From NCBI GenBank assembly GCA_023412755.1, contig JAEZCB010000108.1, forward strand, positions 1 through 21,823: a stretch of DNA of 21,823 nucleotides, written 5' to 3'. The position numbers and the translations under genes are program-made. This document shows positions 6,749-14,865 of the stretch, piece after piece (position 1 is the first letter of the stretch; each line of letters begins with the position of its first letter). Origin of the DNA: Bacteroidota bacterium. Lineage in GTDB: Bacteria; Bacteroidota; Bacteroidia; Flavobacteriales_F; PHOS-HE28. The notes under the pieces are model-generated. The model was not told the DNA's origin. It saw nothing but the letters and a program-made list of their open reading frames with translations, and did not search any database.

Positions 6749-8785
6749 ATGTCCTTTCTTCATCCGGCATTCCTGTGGGCACTTACGGCCCTGGCGATCC
6801 CGGTACTGATCCATCTTTTCCAGCTCCGCCGCTTCAAGCGGATCGAATTCTCCAACGTACGGCACCTCGCTGAGGTCTCTCAGCAGACACGTGCCCGGAA
6901 GAAGGTGCGGCACTGGCTGGTGCTGCTCGCACGCATGCTGGCGCTGGCATGTCTGGTGCTGGCCTTCGCACAACCATACATCCCCACCACCACCACCAAT
7001 GCCGGCTCCGGCCAGCGGGCCATCTCCCTGTTCATTGATGACAGTTTCAGCATGGATGGACAGAACGCAGGCGGCCGGTTGCTCGATCAGGGGCGGCGTG
7101 CGGCCCAGGAGACCGTGATGGCGCATGGGGCTGGCGATCGCTTCCAGGTGATCACCGGCCGGTTCGAAGGAAGACAGCAATTGTTGCTCGGCCGTGATGA
7201 GGCCCTCGAAGCCGCGGCCCAGGTGGATGTGGGCCCTTTCTCCCGCCGCTTGTCCCATGTGCTCGCCCGCCAAAGAGAGGCGCTGGCCACCAACGAGGCC
7301 CCTGTGAAACGGGCGTTCATCTTCACCGATCTGCAAAAGACCATCACGGATGTGGAGGAATGGACCAATGACAGCCTGGTGCCCACGGTGATCGTGCCCA
7401 TCCCTTCCGGCAGGCTGGATAACCTGAGCATCGATTCGGTCTGGTTCGAGAGTCCCGTTCGCCGTACCGGCCAGCAGGAGCTGCTCCATGTGCGGGTGCG
7501 CAACCATGGCGAGCAGGAACTGGTGAATGTGCCGCTCCGCCTCAACATCAACGGACGGCAGCGGGCGCTGGCCACCTTTGGCGTGGAAGGCGGAGGCGTG
7601 GTGGATACCACCCTTCGGTTCGTTACCGAACAACCCGGAGACCATTGGGGAGAAGTGGCAGTGAACGATCATCCAGTGGTCTTCGATGATCGCATGTATA
7701 TCGCCTACCGGGTGATCGAGCGGTTGCGTGTGCTCCTGGTGAGCGGTGGAGATGCCACCACGGACAGGCATCTGGCAAGTGTGTTCAGTGGGGACAGCAT
7801 ACACATATTCGAGCAGCAGGGGTATCGTGCCCTGGATCTGTCATCCCTGGAGCGGCAGGATCTGGTGATCTTGAATGGGCTGCCTGAATTACCCACCGGC
7901 CTGCAACGGGCATTGAGCGATCTTGTAGAAGGCGGAGGCAGCATTGCGATCTTTCCACCTAGTGGCGGCGACCCATCGCGCTATGCCGAATTCTTCGGAC
8001 AGTTCAGCGTAGCGGCACCCACGCGCATGGACACCACGCGGATGCGTGTGGAACGGATCGATCTGGAACACCCCTTCTATCGGGACATCTTCCAGACCAT
8101 GCCGCGTAACGTGGACCTGCCGGTGGTGCGCGAACGCTGGAGCCTGCGCACACCACCAGGCAGTGATGTGCTGCTGCGCACCCAGGATGGTAATGCATAC
8201 CTGGCGCGCGTGGCCCATGGCACGGGATCCGTCTTTATTTCGGCCACGCCTTTGGCCGAGAACGCGGGCAACCTTACCCGCCACGCCCTCTTCGCCACCT
8301 CGTTGTTGCGGATGGCCGAACTAAGCCGGCCTATGGGCCGCCTCTACCACACGATCGGAGACGAAGCCATCATCCATATGGAAGGTATTGAGGTCACGGG
8401 TGATACACCGCCCCGGTTACGCGGGCCTGCGGGCGTGGACCTGGTGCCGGAAATGCGGCGCATCGGCAATTCGCTCGCTTTGGTGCTGCATGATCAGGAA
8501 TTGCCGGAGGGGCCTTATGCCGTTGTGAATGGCAATGATACCCTGGGCATGATCGCCCTGGACCTGCCCCGGCGGGAAAGCGATCTCACCGCCTACACGC
8601 CAGTTGAGCTGGAGGAGGAGTTGCTGCGCCGGGGCCTCACCACTTTCACGGTGCTGGATGGCGGTGCAGGCGATCTTTCCATACGTTTGAGCGAATTGGA
8701 CCAGGGAAGAAAGCTTTGGAAATGGTTCATCCTGCTGGCTCTCCTCTTCCTTGCCATTGAAGTACTCCTGCTGCGTTTCCGATGA
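6749..8785 (+). CDS. BatA-type membrane protein with von Willebrand-like domain
   Basis: This 678-residue inner-membrane protein has the BatA N-terminal module. MSFLHPAFLWAL leads into a first membrane helix (about 7-24), a cytoplasmic basic loop (QLRRFKRIEFSNVRHL, QTRARKKVRHW) and a second helix (about 55-75). A vWA-like domain follows, with DDSFSM at 97-102 providing the D-x-S-x-S metal site. The long middle part is periplasmic, and the protein closes with a third helix (about 657-675) and a short basic tail. BatA proteins were first linked to aerotolerance in Bacteroides; the role of this long form is not established. The start ATG 6749 is preferred over a TTG three codons upstream because the family begins with this motif. 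No MoxR ATPase or BatB/C partner is adjacent. The next gene follows after 31 bases. Confidence 0.85.
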   Translation: MSFLHPAFLWALTALAIPVLIHLFQLRRFKRIEFSNVRHLAEVSQQTRARKKVRHWLVLLARMLALACLVLAFAQPYIPTTTTNAGSGQRAISLFIDDSFSMDGQNAGGRLLDQGRRAAQETVMAHGAGDRFQVITGRFEGRQQLLLGRDEALEAAAQVDVGPFSRRLSHVLARQREALATNEAPVKRAFIFTDLQKTITDVEEWTNDSLVPTVIVPIPSGRLDNLSIDSVWFESPVRRTGQQELLHVRVRNHGEQELVNVPLRLNINGRQRALATFGVEGGGVVDTTLRFVTEQPGDHWGEVAVNDHPVVFDDRMYIAYRVIERLRVLLVSGGDATTDRHLASVFSGDSIHIFEQQGYRALDLSSLERQDLVILNGLPELPTGLQRALSDLVEGGGSIAIFPPSGGDPSRYAEFFGQFSVAAPTRMDTTRMRVERIDLEHPFYRDIFQTMPRNVDLPVVRERWSLRTPPGSDVLLRTQDGNAYLARVAHGTGSVFISATPLAENAGNLTRHALFATSLLRMAELSRPMGRLYHTIGDEAIIHMEGIEVTGDTPPRLRGPAGVDLVPEMRRIGNSLALVLHDQELPEGPYAVVNGNDTLGMIALDLPRRESDLTAYTPVELEEELLRRGLTTFTVLDGGAGDLSIRLSELDQGRKLWKWFILLALLFLAIEVLLLRFR

Positions 8786-8816
8786 ATGAAGATCCGCGGC
8801 AGCCTTATGTGACGCC

Positions 8817-10118
8817 ATGAAAGATCTGCTGCTGCGCCAGGTGAAGGTGGTCGATCCCGGAGGCCCCCACAACAATTCCATCACGGACATTCTAGTGCGG
8901 GAAGGCCGGATCACCCGGATCGGTGAACGGATAACGCGCGGAGGCGTACCCGAGGTGCGCATACCTGGGTTGCACGCCAGTGCGGGTTGGGTGGATCTGC
9001 GTGCCCACTTCAAGGAACCTGGTGAAGAATGGAAACAAGGTATCGCCAATGGGTTGGATGCGGCCGCGGCGGGTGGCTTCACTGCGGTGGCCGTGCTCCC
9101 CTCCACCACCCCGCCCATAGACGACCGATCGGGTGTGTCCTACCTGCTGAAAGCAGCCCGAGGACATGCTGTTCGCCTGCTACCGATAGGTGCGCTCACA
9201 AAGGAGTTGAAAGGGCAGCAGCTGGCGGAAGCCCATGATCTCAGAAAGGCGGGCGCCGTCGCGTTCAGTGATGATCAGCACACGGTGCGTAACAGCCGCC
9301 TCATGATGCTCGCGCTGCAATACACGCACGGTCTGCCTGGAACACCTGCCCCCGTGATGGTGTTCCCACAGGATCCCGATCTGGCACGCGGAGGCATGAT
9401 GCATGAAGGAGCCATGAGCACACGGCTTGGCATGAAAGGAGTGCCTCCGATGGCCGAGACCATCCAGCTGGCCCGGGACCTGGCATTGCTGGAATACACC
9501 GGAGGACATCTGCATGTGGCCACGATCTCCACTGCAGGCAGCGTGGCCCTGATCCGCGATGCCAAGGCACGGAAACTGAGTGTGTCGTGTTCTGTGGCGG
9601 CTTACAACCTGCTGCTGGATGATGGTTGTCTGCGCGGCTTCGACTCGAATTACAAGGTGATGCCACCACTGCGGGACAGGGAGCATATCGAAGCCTTGCG
9701 CGAAGGCGTGAAGGATGGTACCATCGATGCCATTGTAAGCGATCACAGACCGGAGGATCCGGAACACAAACAGATGGAATTCGGCCATGCGTCCTTTGGG
9801 ATGGTTGGGTTGGAAACCTGCTTCTCCGTTGCCAATACCGCCTTGAAAGGCCGCACCACCCTGCGCAGGATCATCGAGCGTTTCACCCAGGGACCACGTG
9901 CCATACTTGGTTTGGAAAGCGTGCATCTGGCCGAAGGCGCGCAGGCGGAGATCACACTCTTCGACCCAGCAGTGGACCATACCTTCGGGCGAGATGATCT
10001 GGTGAGCACCGCCAGGAACTCGCCCTTCATCGGGCATCCGCTCACCGGGCGCCCGCTGGGCATCATCGCGAATGGCCAGGCGGTGCTTCACCCAAGCCTG
10101 GAACACGCGCGCACCTGA
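8817..10118 (+). CDS. pyrC: Dihydroorotase-family amidohydrolase with degenerate metal site
   Basis: This 433-residue amidohydrolase of the class I dihydroorotase type would cyclise carbamoyl-aspartate to dihydroorotate in pyrimidine synthesis. The fold is clear: LLLRQVKVVDPGG start, SAGWVDLRAHFKEPGEEW at 55-72, STRLGMKGVPPMAE at 201-214, ISTAGSVALIRDAK at 237-250, VSDHRPEDPEHK at 307-318, and a C-terminal beta-sandwich strand set. Expected metal ligands are changed. The first His-x-His reads Arg62-x-His64, the usual HxED region reads FPQD (183-186), and the usual CHVST reads ATIST, with Thr236 in place of His. Asp309 in SDH is kept. Bacteroidota often carry such variants. The symbol reflects family membership; catalytic activity is uncertain, and it may need a partner or be non-catalytic. 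Confidence 0.85.
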   Translation: MKDLLLRQVKVVDPGGPHNNSITDILVREGRITRIGERITRGGVPEVRIPGLHASAGWVDLRAHFKEPGEEWKQGIANGLDAAAAGGFTAVAVLPSTTPPIDDRSGVSYLLKAARGHAVRLLPIGALTKELKGQQLAEAHDLRKAGAVAFSDDQHTVRNSRLMMLALQYTHGLPGTPAPVMVFPQDPDLARGGMMHEGAMSTRLGMKGVPPMAETIQLARDLALLEYTGGHLHVATISTAGSVALIRDAKARKLSVSCSVAAYNLLLDDGCLRGFDSNYKVMPPLRDREHIEALREGVKDGTIDAIVSDHRPEDPEHKQMEFGHASFGMVGLETCFSVANTALKGRTTLRRIIERFTQGPRAILGLESVHLAEGAQAEITLFDPAVDHTFGRDDLVSTARNSPFIGHPLTGRPLGIIANGQAVLHPSLEHART

Positions 10119-10126
10119 TCGATCAG
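10115..10126. other. Palindrome CTGATCGATCAG joining two convergent stop codons
   Basis: A perfect 12-base palindrome contains the TGA of the dihydroorotase-like gene (10116-10118) and the complement of the MarR-gene TGA (10123-10125). With only 4 bases between the two genes, any transcription termination must occur inside the opposite gene. Confidence 0.5.
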
Positions 10127-10572
10127 CCGCGCAGGGCGTCCAGGATCCTGTTCAATGTCGCCGCATCCTGATCGTTGAGGATGCGCATGCTTTGCTCGGT
10201 CTGCTCGCGGATGTTCTTGTCCACGCGCTCCAGCAGATCAAGGCCCGTTTTGGTGATCCGCACATAGACCACGCGGCGGTCCTCATCGCAACGCTCCCGC
10301 TCCACCAGCCCTTTTTGGATAAGCTTGTCGGTGAGCCGGGTGGCGTTGGGGGCACGGTCGATCATGCGTTGTTTCACGTTGCGCATGTTCATGCGGTCCC
10401 TGGCGCCACGCAGTATGCGCAAAATGTTGTACTGCTGGGGGCTGATGCCGTATGGCTTGAATAGCGCGATCTGCTTCGCCTTCAACCAATTGGATGTGAA
10501 GAGAATGTTGAGCATGGCCTTTTGCCGCTCATTCTCGAACTTGCTCTTCAACTCATCATCCAATTTCGCCAT
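10123..10572 (-). CDS. MarR family transcriptional regulator
   Basis: This 149-residue protein has the MarR architecture. N-terminal dimerisation helices lead into KPYGISPQQYNILRIL (near 38-53), then a recognition region NVKQRMIDRAPNATRLTDKLIQKG, the wing VERERCDEDRRVVYVRIT near 90-107, and C-terminal helices ending ILDALRG. MarR proteins are dimeric repressors or activators, often responding to small ligands and often controlling themselves and a divergent gene. A perfect -7 box ends 7 bases before the ATG, and an AT-rich palindrome lies in the shared upstream region, suggesting self-regulation. The divergent neighbour is a methyltransferase-like lipoprotein gene. The gene converges on the dihydroorotase-like gene with a 4-base gap. 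Confidence 0.9.
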   Translation of the reverse strand: MAKLDDELKSKFENERQKAMLNILFTSNWLKAKQIALFKPYGISPQQYNILRILRGARDRMNMRNVKQRMIDRAPNATRLTDKLIQKGLVERERCDEDRRVVYVRITKTGLDLLERVDKNIREQTEQSMRILNDQDAATLNRILDALRG

Positions 10573-10579
10573 GATACCG

Positions 10580-10587
10580 CAAAGTTA
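10580..10587 (-). promoter_or_regulatory. -7 element TAACTTTG for the MarR gene
   Basis: On the reverse strand TAACTTTG fully matches TAnnTTTG and ends 7 bases before the ATG at 10572, so the transcript leader would be nearly absent. No clear -33 TTTG is visible; the A/T-rich palindrome occupies that position instead. Confidence 0.48.
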
Positions 10588-10595
10588 ACATGCGT

Positions 10596-10617
10596 AATAT
10601 TCTCCATGGAAAATTTT
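10596..10617. promoter_or_regulatory. Imperfect AT-rich palindrome, candidate MarR operator
   Basis: AATATTC-TCCATGGA-AAATTTT is a 22-base palindrome centred at 10606/10607 with nine of eleven base pairs matching. It lies between the MarR gene and the divergent lipoprotein gene, upstream of the MarR -7 box, where a regulator could cover the -33 region. MarR sites are typically AT-rich palindromes of this size. No second copy was found in the window. Confidence 0.38.
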
Positions 10618-10673
10618 GGTCGGCTTTCTTCTCGTCGAGAGCCGATATTTTCGCGCTCATCTTGAGAACGATC

Positions 10674-11387
10674 ATGCGATCACACCATCTCTCCCTCCTG
10701 CTCGTAATGCTCATTGCCAGTTGTGGTGCGGAAGAACCCGTGGCAGACACGGATACGCCACGCACGCCTGCAGCGCCGGCGCCAGCCGCTGGACCCAGCC
10801 GTGATGAATGGCAACGTCCGCAGGAGTTGTTGAACGTGATGGGTGCCCATTTGGTGGGAAATACCGTGGCCGATCTTTTCGCCGATGATGGATACTTCAC
10901 CTTCAAGCTGCTGGATGCCGGAGCCAACGTGATCGCGGTGGTGGATAGCGAGGCCAAGGCGATAGCGATCCGCCAGGAAAAGGACCGGCAGGGTATTCCG
11001 GATACCCGCCTCCAGGTGCGTGTATCCGGCCCGGACGAACCAGGTCTGGGCATGGCCGAGGCCGATGTAGCACTGCTCGCCCATTCCTATCTGAAGATCC
11101 CGGATCGCGCATCCTATTTTGAAAAACTCCGTGCCGGATTGAGAGAACCACGGACGCTCTACATTCTGGACTGGCAATACAGGCTTACGCCGATCGGCCC
11201 TCCTATTGAACAGCGGATAAGAATGGAAGATGTGATGGATGAGATGGGCATCTACGGCTTTGCCGGTGTGGGTGCCTTGGGGAACAAGATCCCATACCAC
11301 GTGATCTATATGGCATCCGATGCTCCGCCGGGAGAGGAGATCATGCCGGAGAATATCCCACCCATAGAGGTCCGGCCCATGGATTGA
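10674..11387 (+). CDS. Methyltransferase-like putative lipoprotein
   Basis: This 237-residue protein starts with MRSHHLSLLLVMLIASC, a lipoprotein signal with lipobox IASC (Cys17), then a Pro/Ala-rich linker (about 24-41). The main domain resembles class I SAM-dependent methyltransferases of a Bacteroidota type: WQRPQELLNVMG, then VADLFADDGYFTFKLLDAGANVIAV with an acidic residue ending strand two. The usual glycine-rich motif I (roughly D-x-G-x-G-x-G) reads DLFADDG, so SAM binding may be weakened or altered. The C-terminal part contains RIRMEDVMDEMGIYGF and PYHVIYMA. An earlier in-frame start at 10590 would add 28 residues and bury the signal, so ATG 10674 is chosen. It is divergent from the MarR gene and may be its target. 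A lipid anchor in the periplasm would be unusual for a SAM enzyme. Confidence 0.75.
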   Translation: MRSHHLSLLLVMLIASCGAEEPVADTDTPRTPAAPAPAAGPSRDEWQRPQELLNVMGAHLVGNTVADLFADDGYFTFKLLDAGANVIAVVDSEAKAIAIRQEKDRQGIPDTRLQVRVSGPDEPGLGMAEADVALLAHSYLKIPDRASYFEKLRAGLREPRTLYILDWQYRLTPIGPPIEQRIRMEDVMDEMGIYGFAGVGALGNKIPYHVIYMASDAPPGEEIMPENIPPIEVRPMD

Positions 11388-11532
11388 GGGGTTGGAATAG
11401 CTCCATCGAACCTGAGGCGATCGGGGTGAGAAATCCCATTGTGCGAACTTCGATCGTGCATGGCCTTCCTCGGTGGCCAGAAGAACTTCCCTTTGTTCAG
11501 GGGTTGGAACTGGAATTGTATACAGGTCCACC

Positions 11533-11721
11533 ATGAACAGCAAGCCCCCTACTCCGCAGCCATCACCTGATGCCGAACCGGTAGGACCCGATTCTCCCGA
11601 GCAAAAGCCTTCCAGACCCAGTCCCAAGAGGCGGTTCGTATTGCCCACTTTCGGTCCGGCACCGACCGTAGGCCGCATTGACTATCGCACGTTCCTGAAA
11701 GGGACCGGCATACGCATGTGA
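11533..11721 (+). CDS. Small Pro-rich hypothetical protein
   Basis: This possible 62-residue protein begins MNSKPPTPQPSP, with a Pro/Ser/Glu-rich first half, a basic stretch SPKRRFVLP and a C-terminal GRIDYRTFLKGTGIRM. No signal, membrane segment or known domain is seen. The stop TGA directly abuts the reverse-complement stop of the GH3 gene (TGATCA, 11719-11724), a tight convergent arrangement like others in this window. The preceding gap (11388-11532) holds a repeated AGGGGTTGGAA at 11387-11397 and 11499-11509 and a 5-base hairpin at 11461-11479, but no convincing promoter. An in-frame GTG at 11473 is a less likely start. It could be a chance frame. Confidence 0.38.
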   Translation: MNSKPPTPQPSPDAEPVGPDSPEQKPSRPSPKRRFVLPTFGPAPTVGRIDYRTFLKGTGIRM

Positions 11722-14700
11722 TCAGCGCAACGACCCGATCGTGGCCACACGCACAGGCTTGATCCGGGCGCTGACCGCATCGTTGATCACTTCCTGCACC
11801 TTGGTCCTGATGCCCATTTCAGCGAGTAGATTCTTATTCGCGTTCGGATATACCCTGTTGCTTAGGAACACATACACCACATTACTTTCTGGGTCGGCCC
11901 AGGTCATGGTGCCAGTGAAGCCGGTATGGCCGAAACTGGTATAGCTCACACATTCGCAGGTAGGTCCACCCTTTCCTTTCACGGGCCTGTCGAAACCCAA
12001 TCCTCTGCGATTGCCGCTGCCGTCTGGTTTGCAGAACCGGCACTTGGTGAAATCAGCGATGACCTCCTCACTCAAATAACGCCGGCCTCCGTACACGCCT
12101 TTGTTCAGCAACATTTGCATGAGCATGGCCACATCATTGGCATTGCCGAACAAACCCGCATGTCCGGCCACTCCACCCATCATCGCTGCGCCGGGATCGT
12201 GTACATCGCCCCAGATCTGTCGCTGTCTGAAGACCACATCGTACTCGGTGGGTGCGATGCGTTCCTGGGGAAACCTCTCCAATGGCCTGTAGGTAACGGT
12301 GTGCGCACCCATCGGCTGATAGAAGGTCTCGGCTAGATACCGGTCCAACGGCATTTGCGTGATCCTTTCAACCACCTCCTGCAGCAGGTAGTATCCCATA
12401 TCGCTATACAAATACTCGCCCTTGGCGCCAAGTGGTGCTTCCAATACCCAGGTGAGCATGCTGTCCCGATAGGCGTTAAGCATGTATAGGCCCTCCGCCA
12501 CCCGTACACCATGGGTTTCGGTGGCGATCTCGCTGAAGACACCCGGCTTGTGCCGTCCATCCTTCAACAGGCGCGTGTAAAATGGAACGAATGATCTGAG
12601 ACCTGCCTGATGCGTGAGTATGTCCTCCGGTCGCATTTGCGCATGGGCGGTGTAACGGTCCTCCAGTTCAGGCAGATAATGACCCAATGGTCTTTCCAGG
12701 TCCAGCAGGCCATCATCCACCAGCTTCATCAATGCGAAGGTGGTGCTGGCCACCTTGGTCACCGAAGCGAGGTCGAATACGTCATCCCTGGCCGTCTTCC
12801 GTTTCCTCTCGTACGTGGTGTGTCCAAAGGCCTTGTTGAGGACCACCTGACCATCCACAGCGACAAGTACCACACATCCAGGATAGGCTTTCGCCTGGAT
12901 CCCGCGTTCAATAATGGCGTCTATCGGCCCAAGTTCCAGCGAACTCATGCCCAGCGCCTCCGGCAGGGTGTAGGAGAAGCGGCCGTTGGGAACCTTGTCC
13001 AGACCCGTGCCCGCCGTGTAGTAAGTGGTCGCGGTCACCGGCAGCCTGCCACTGGCGCCGATCCCTCCGAAGATCAGCTGCGACACCAGATCCTGGGTAT
13101 CGGCCGTCTCTTCATACGCCACCACCACGGATGCCAGATCATGGGCGCCAAACACCTTGTTCAATCTGTACGGATTCGCGAACAAGGCGAGGATCGTTGG
13201 CTTTTGGGCGGCCACTTCCCGCAGTATGTCCAAAGCACTCTCGGGTATGCCGAACTCCCGGTTCACACGCCAGCTGGTGTTGTGGATGGATACCACTACC
13301 CGGTCATACGGCTCCAGTTGCCTTAACAGTACCTGTATACTATCCCGGTGCAGGCTCTTGTCACTTCGGAAGAACCGGACATCGGCGTACCTGCGCAGGC
13401 CGAGTTGGAAAGGATTGCCGAGTGTATCACCGATCACCAGAGAAGCCACCCGTATGCTATCCAGGTCCCGCAAGGGCAGGGTTCCTTCAGCATCCTGCAA
13501 CACGGTGATGGCACGCTCATACAGCTGGCGTCTCAACAGCTTGCCGGACATTGTGTTGAGATCATCATGCAGCCCTTTCAATGGCACCCGTTCCTGCTTA
13601 TTCAAACCGGCCCATTCCTTCGCACGCAGCACCTTGAGGCACTTGTGATCGATCATCTCCCGGTCCACTTCGCCAAGTTCCACGGCCAGTTTGATCCTTG
13701 CTATGGCCTTGATCGGATCCTGGGGGAAGAGCATGACATCATTGCCGGCCAGCAGGGCCCTCAATTCAATATCGCCAGGCTTGTTCTCACCATTGGCAAC
13801 ACCCTTCATGTTCAGCGCATCGGTGAAGACAAGGCCACGGAAGCCGATCTCATTTTCCAGCAAGTCGCTCACCATCGGTCTGCTGAATGTGCTGGGCATG
13901 CCCTTGGTACTATCCAGCGCCGGTACCTCCAGATGCGCCACCATCACCGCGCTAAGCCCTTCCTTCACCAGCCGTTGGAACGGATAGAGCTCGATCGAGT
14001 CCAGCCTGGTACGGCTGTGTGCGATCAACGGGAGGCTGTAGTGCGAATCCATGTCCGTATCCCCATGGCCGGGAAAATGTTTCGCTGTGGCGATCACCCC
14101 GCCCTTCTGAAGGCCGCGCATGTAGGCGATCCCCTTCCTGGCCACATTCTCCCGATCCTCTCCGAAACTCCGGTCGTTGATCACCGGGTTCATGGGATTG
14201 TTGTTCACATCCAGGACCGGGCTGAAGCTCACATGCACACCCAGCCTCCTCATCTGCCGGGCGATCTCCGCGCCCATCTGTTCAATGAGCGGTTCATCCT
14301 GCAGCGCGCCAAGCGTCATCTGCCTGGGGAAACGGATCGTACTATCCAGGCGCATGGCCAGCCCCCACTCCAGGTCCATGCCCAGCAGAAGCGGCGTCTT
14401 CGCAAGGGATTGATACGTGTTTGTGAGCTTTGCCTGCCGTACGGGACCACCCTGGAAAAAGATCAAACCACCGATGTTGTGGTCCCTGATCAGCTTCCCG
14501 ACCTCCTGCTCATGCTTCCCGTCCTTATTACTATAGGCGGCCACCATCATGAGTTGCGCGATCCGCTCATCCAGGGATAGTGTGCTGAACACGGAATCGG
14601 CCCAAGGTGTCTCGTTAGCCAGAAAAAGAGGCATGCTTGCAGGAGATGCCCCCGGGGGATCCTCATGGCCTATGGTGCCTGAAAAGCCCAGTGCCGATGC

Positions 14701-14736
14701 ACCTAAAATGCCGAAAAGCCACAACCTCTTCTTCAT
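11722..14736 (-). CDS. Secreted GH3 beta-N-acetylglucosaminidase fused to a serine hydrolase (beta-lactamase fold)
   Basis: This 1004-residue two-enzyme protein starts with a signal-peptide-like MKKRLWLFGILGASALGFSG. The first half is glycoside hydrolase family 3 of NagZ type, which cleaves N-acetylglucosamine from muropeptides: IGGLIFFQGG near 88, KHFPGHGDTDMDSH at 219-232 with the catalytic Asp/His loop, and nucleophile Asp306 in VFTDALNMKGV. A GH3 C-terminal-like domain spans about 400-570. From about 605 a class C beta-lactamase/DD-peptidase fold follows: SVTK (Ser658, Lys661), YSD (Tyr777; usually YxN) and HTG at 937-939. Such fusions are known in Bacteroidota. The upstream open frame contains no signal, so Met at 14736 is chosen; a perfect -7 box lies 9 bases upstream. 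A periplasmic cell-wall recycling role is inferred. Confidence 0.93.
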   Translation of the reverse strand: MKKRLWLFGILGASALGFSGTIGHEDPPGASPASMPLFLANETPWADSVFSTLSLDERIAQLMMVAAYSNKDGKHEQEVGKLIRDHNIGGLIFFQGGPVRQAKLTNTYQSLAKTPLLLGMDLEWGLAMRLDSTIRFPRQMTLGALQDEPLIEQMGAEIARQMRRLGVHVSFSPVLDVNNNPMNPVINDRSFGEDRENVARKGIAYMRGLQKGGVIATAKHFPGHGDTDMDSHYSLPLIAHSRTRLDSIELYPFQRLVKEGLSAVMVAHLEVPALDSTKGMPSTFSRPMVSDLLENEIGFRGLVFTDALNMKGVANGENKPGDIELRALLAGNDVMLFPQDPIKAIARIKLAVELGEVDREMIDHKCLKVLRAKEWAGLNKQERVPLKGLHDDLNTMSGKLLRRQLYERAITVLQDAEGTLPLRDLDSIRVASLVIGDTLGNPFQLGLRRYADVRFFRSDKSLHRDSIQVLLRQLEPYDRVVVSIHNTSWRVNREFGIPESALDILREVAAQKPTILALFANPYRLNKVFGAHDLASVVVAYEETADTQDLVSQLIFGGIGASGRLPVTATTYYTAGTGLDKVPNGRFSYTLPEALGMSSLELGPIDAIIERGIQAKAYPGCVVLVAVDGQVVLNKAFGHTTYERKRKTARDDVFDLASVTKVASTTFALMKLVDDGLLDLERPLGHYLPELEDRYTAHAQMRPEDILTHQAGLRSFVPFYTRLLKDGRHKPGVFSEIATETHGVRVAEGLYMLNAYRDSMLTWVLEAPLGAKGEYLYSDMGYYLLQEVVERITQMPLDRYLAETFYQPMGAHTVTYRPLERFPQERIAPTEYDVVFRQRQIWGDVHDPGAAMMGGVAGHAGLFGNANDVAMLMQMLLNKGVYGGRRYLSEEVIADFTKCRFCKPDGSGNRRGLGFDRPVKGKGGPTCECVSYTSFGHTGFTGTMTWADPESNVVYVFLSNRVYPNANKNLLAEMGIRTKVQEVINDAVSARIKPVRVATIGSLR

Positions 14737-14745
14737 GGAACGGAT

Positions 14746-14753
14746 CAAAACTA
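14746..14753 (-). promoter_or_regulatory. -7 element TAGTTTTG for the GH3 gene
   Basis: Full match to TAnnTTTG on the reverse strand, 9 bases before the ATG at 14736. A TTTC lies about 17 bases further upstream and could act as a weak -33 element. The expected leader is only a few bases. Confidence 0.45.
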
Positions 14754-14865
14754 GGCCCGTCCACGCAGGTGAAATGAGCCTGTATCGTGCACTTTTGAAC
14801 AGTGCGCCGGGGGCAATGGCCGCCATACCAACGCATGGGGCGATGGCGTTGAAAAGGTATGGCCG

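Noticed and set aside
5765..8785. Long reverse-strand and out-of-frame open frames opposite the SGNH-like and BatA-like genes
   Set aside because: They mirror high-GC third positions of genes with clear motifs; their translations are His/Gln/Arg-rich with no domain.
12610..14580. Long forward open frames opposite the GH3 gene
   Set aside because: Antisense shadows of a protein with full catalytic motifs; the translations are low-complexity His/Gln/Arg-rich.
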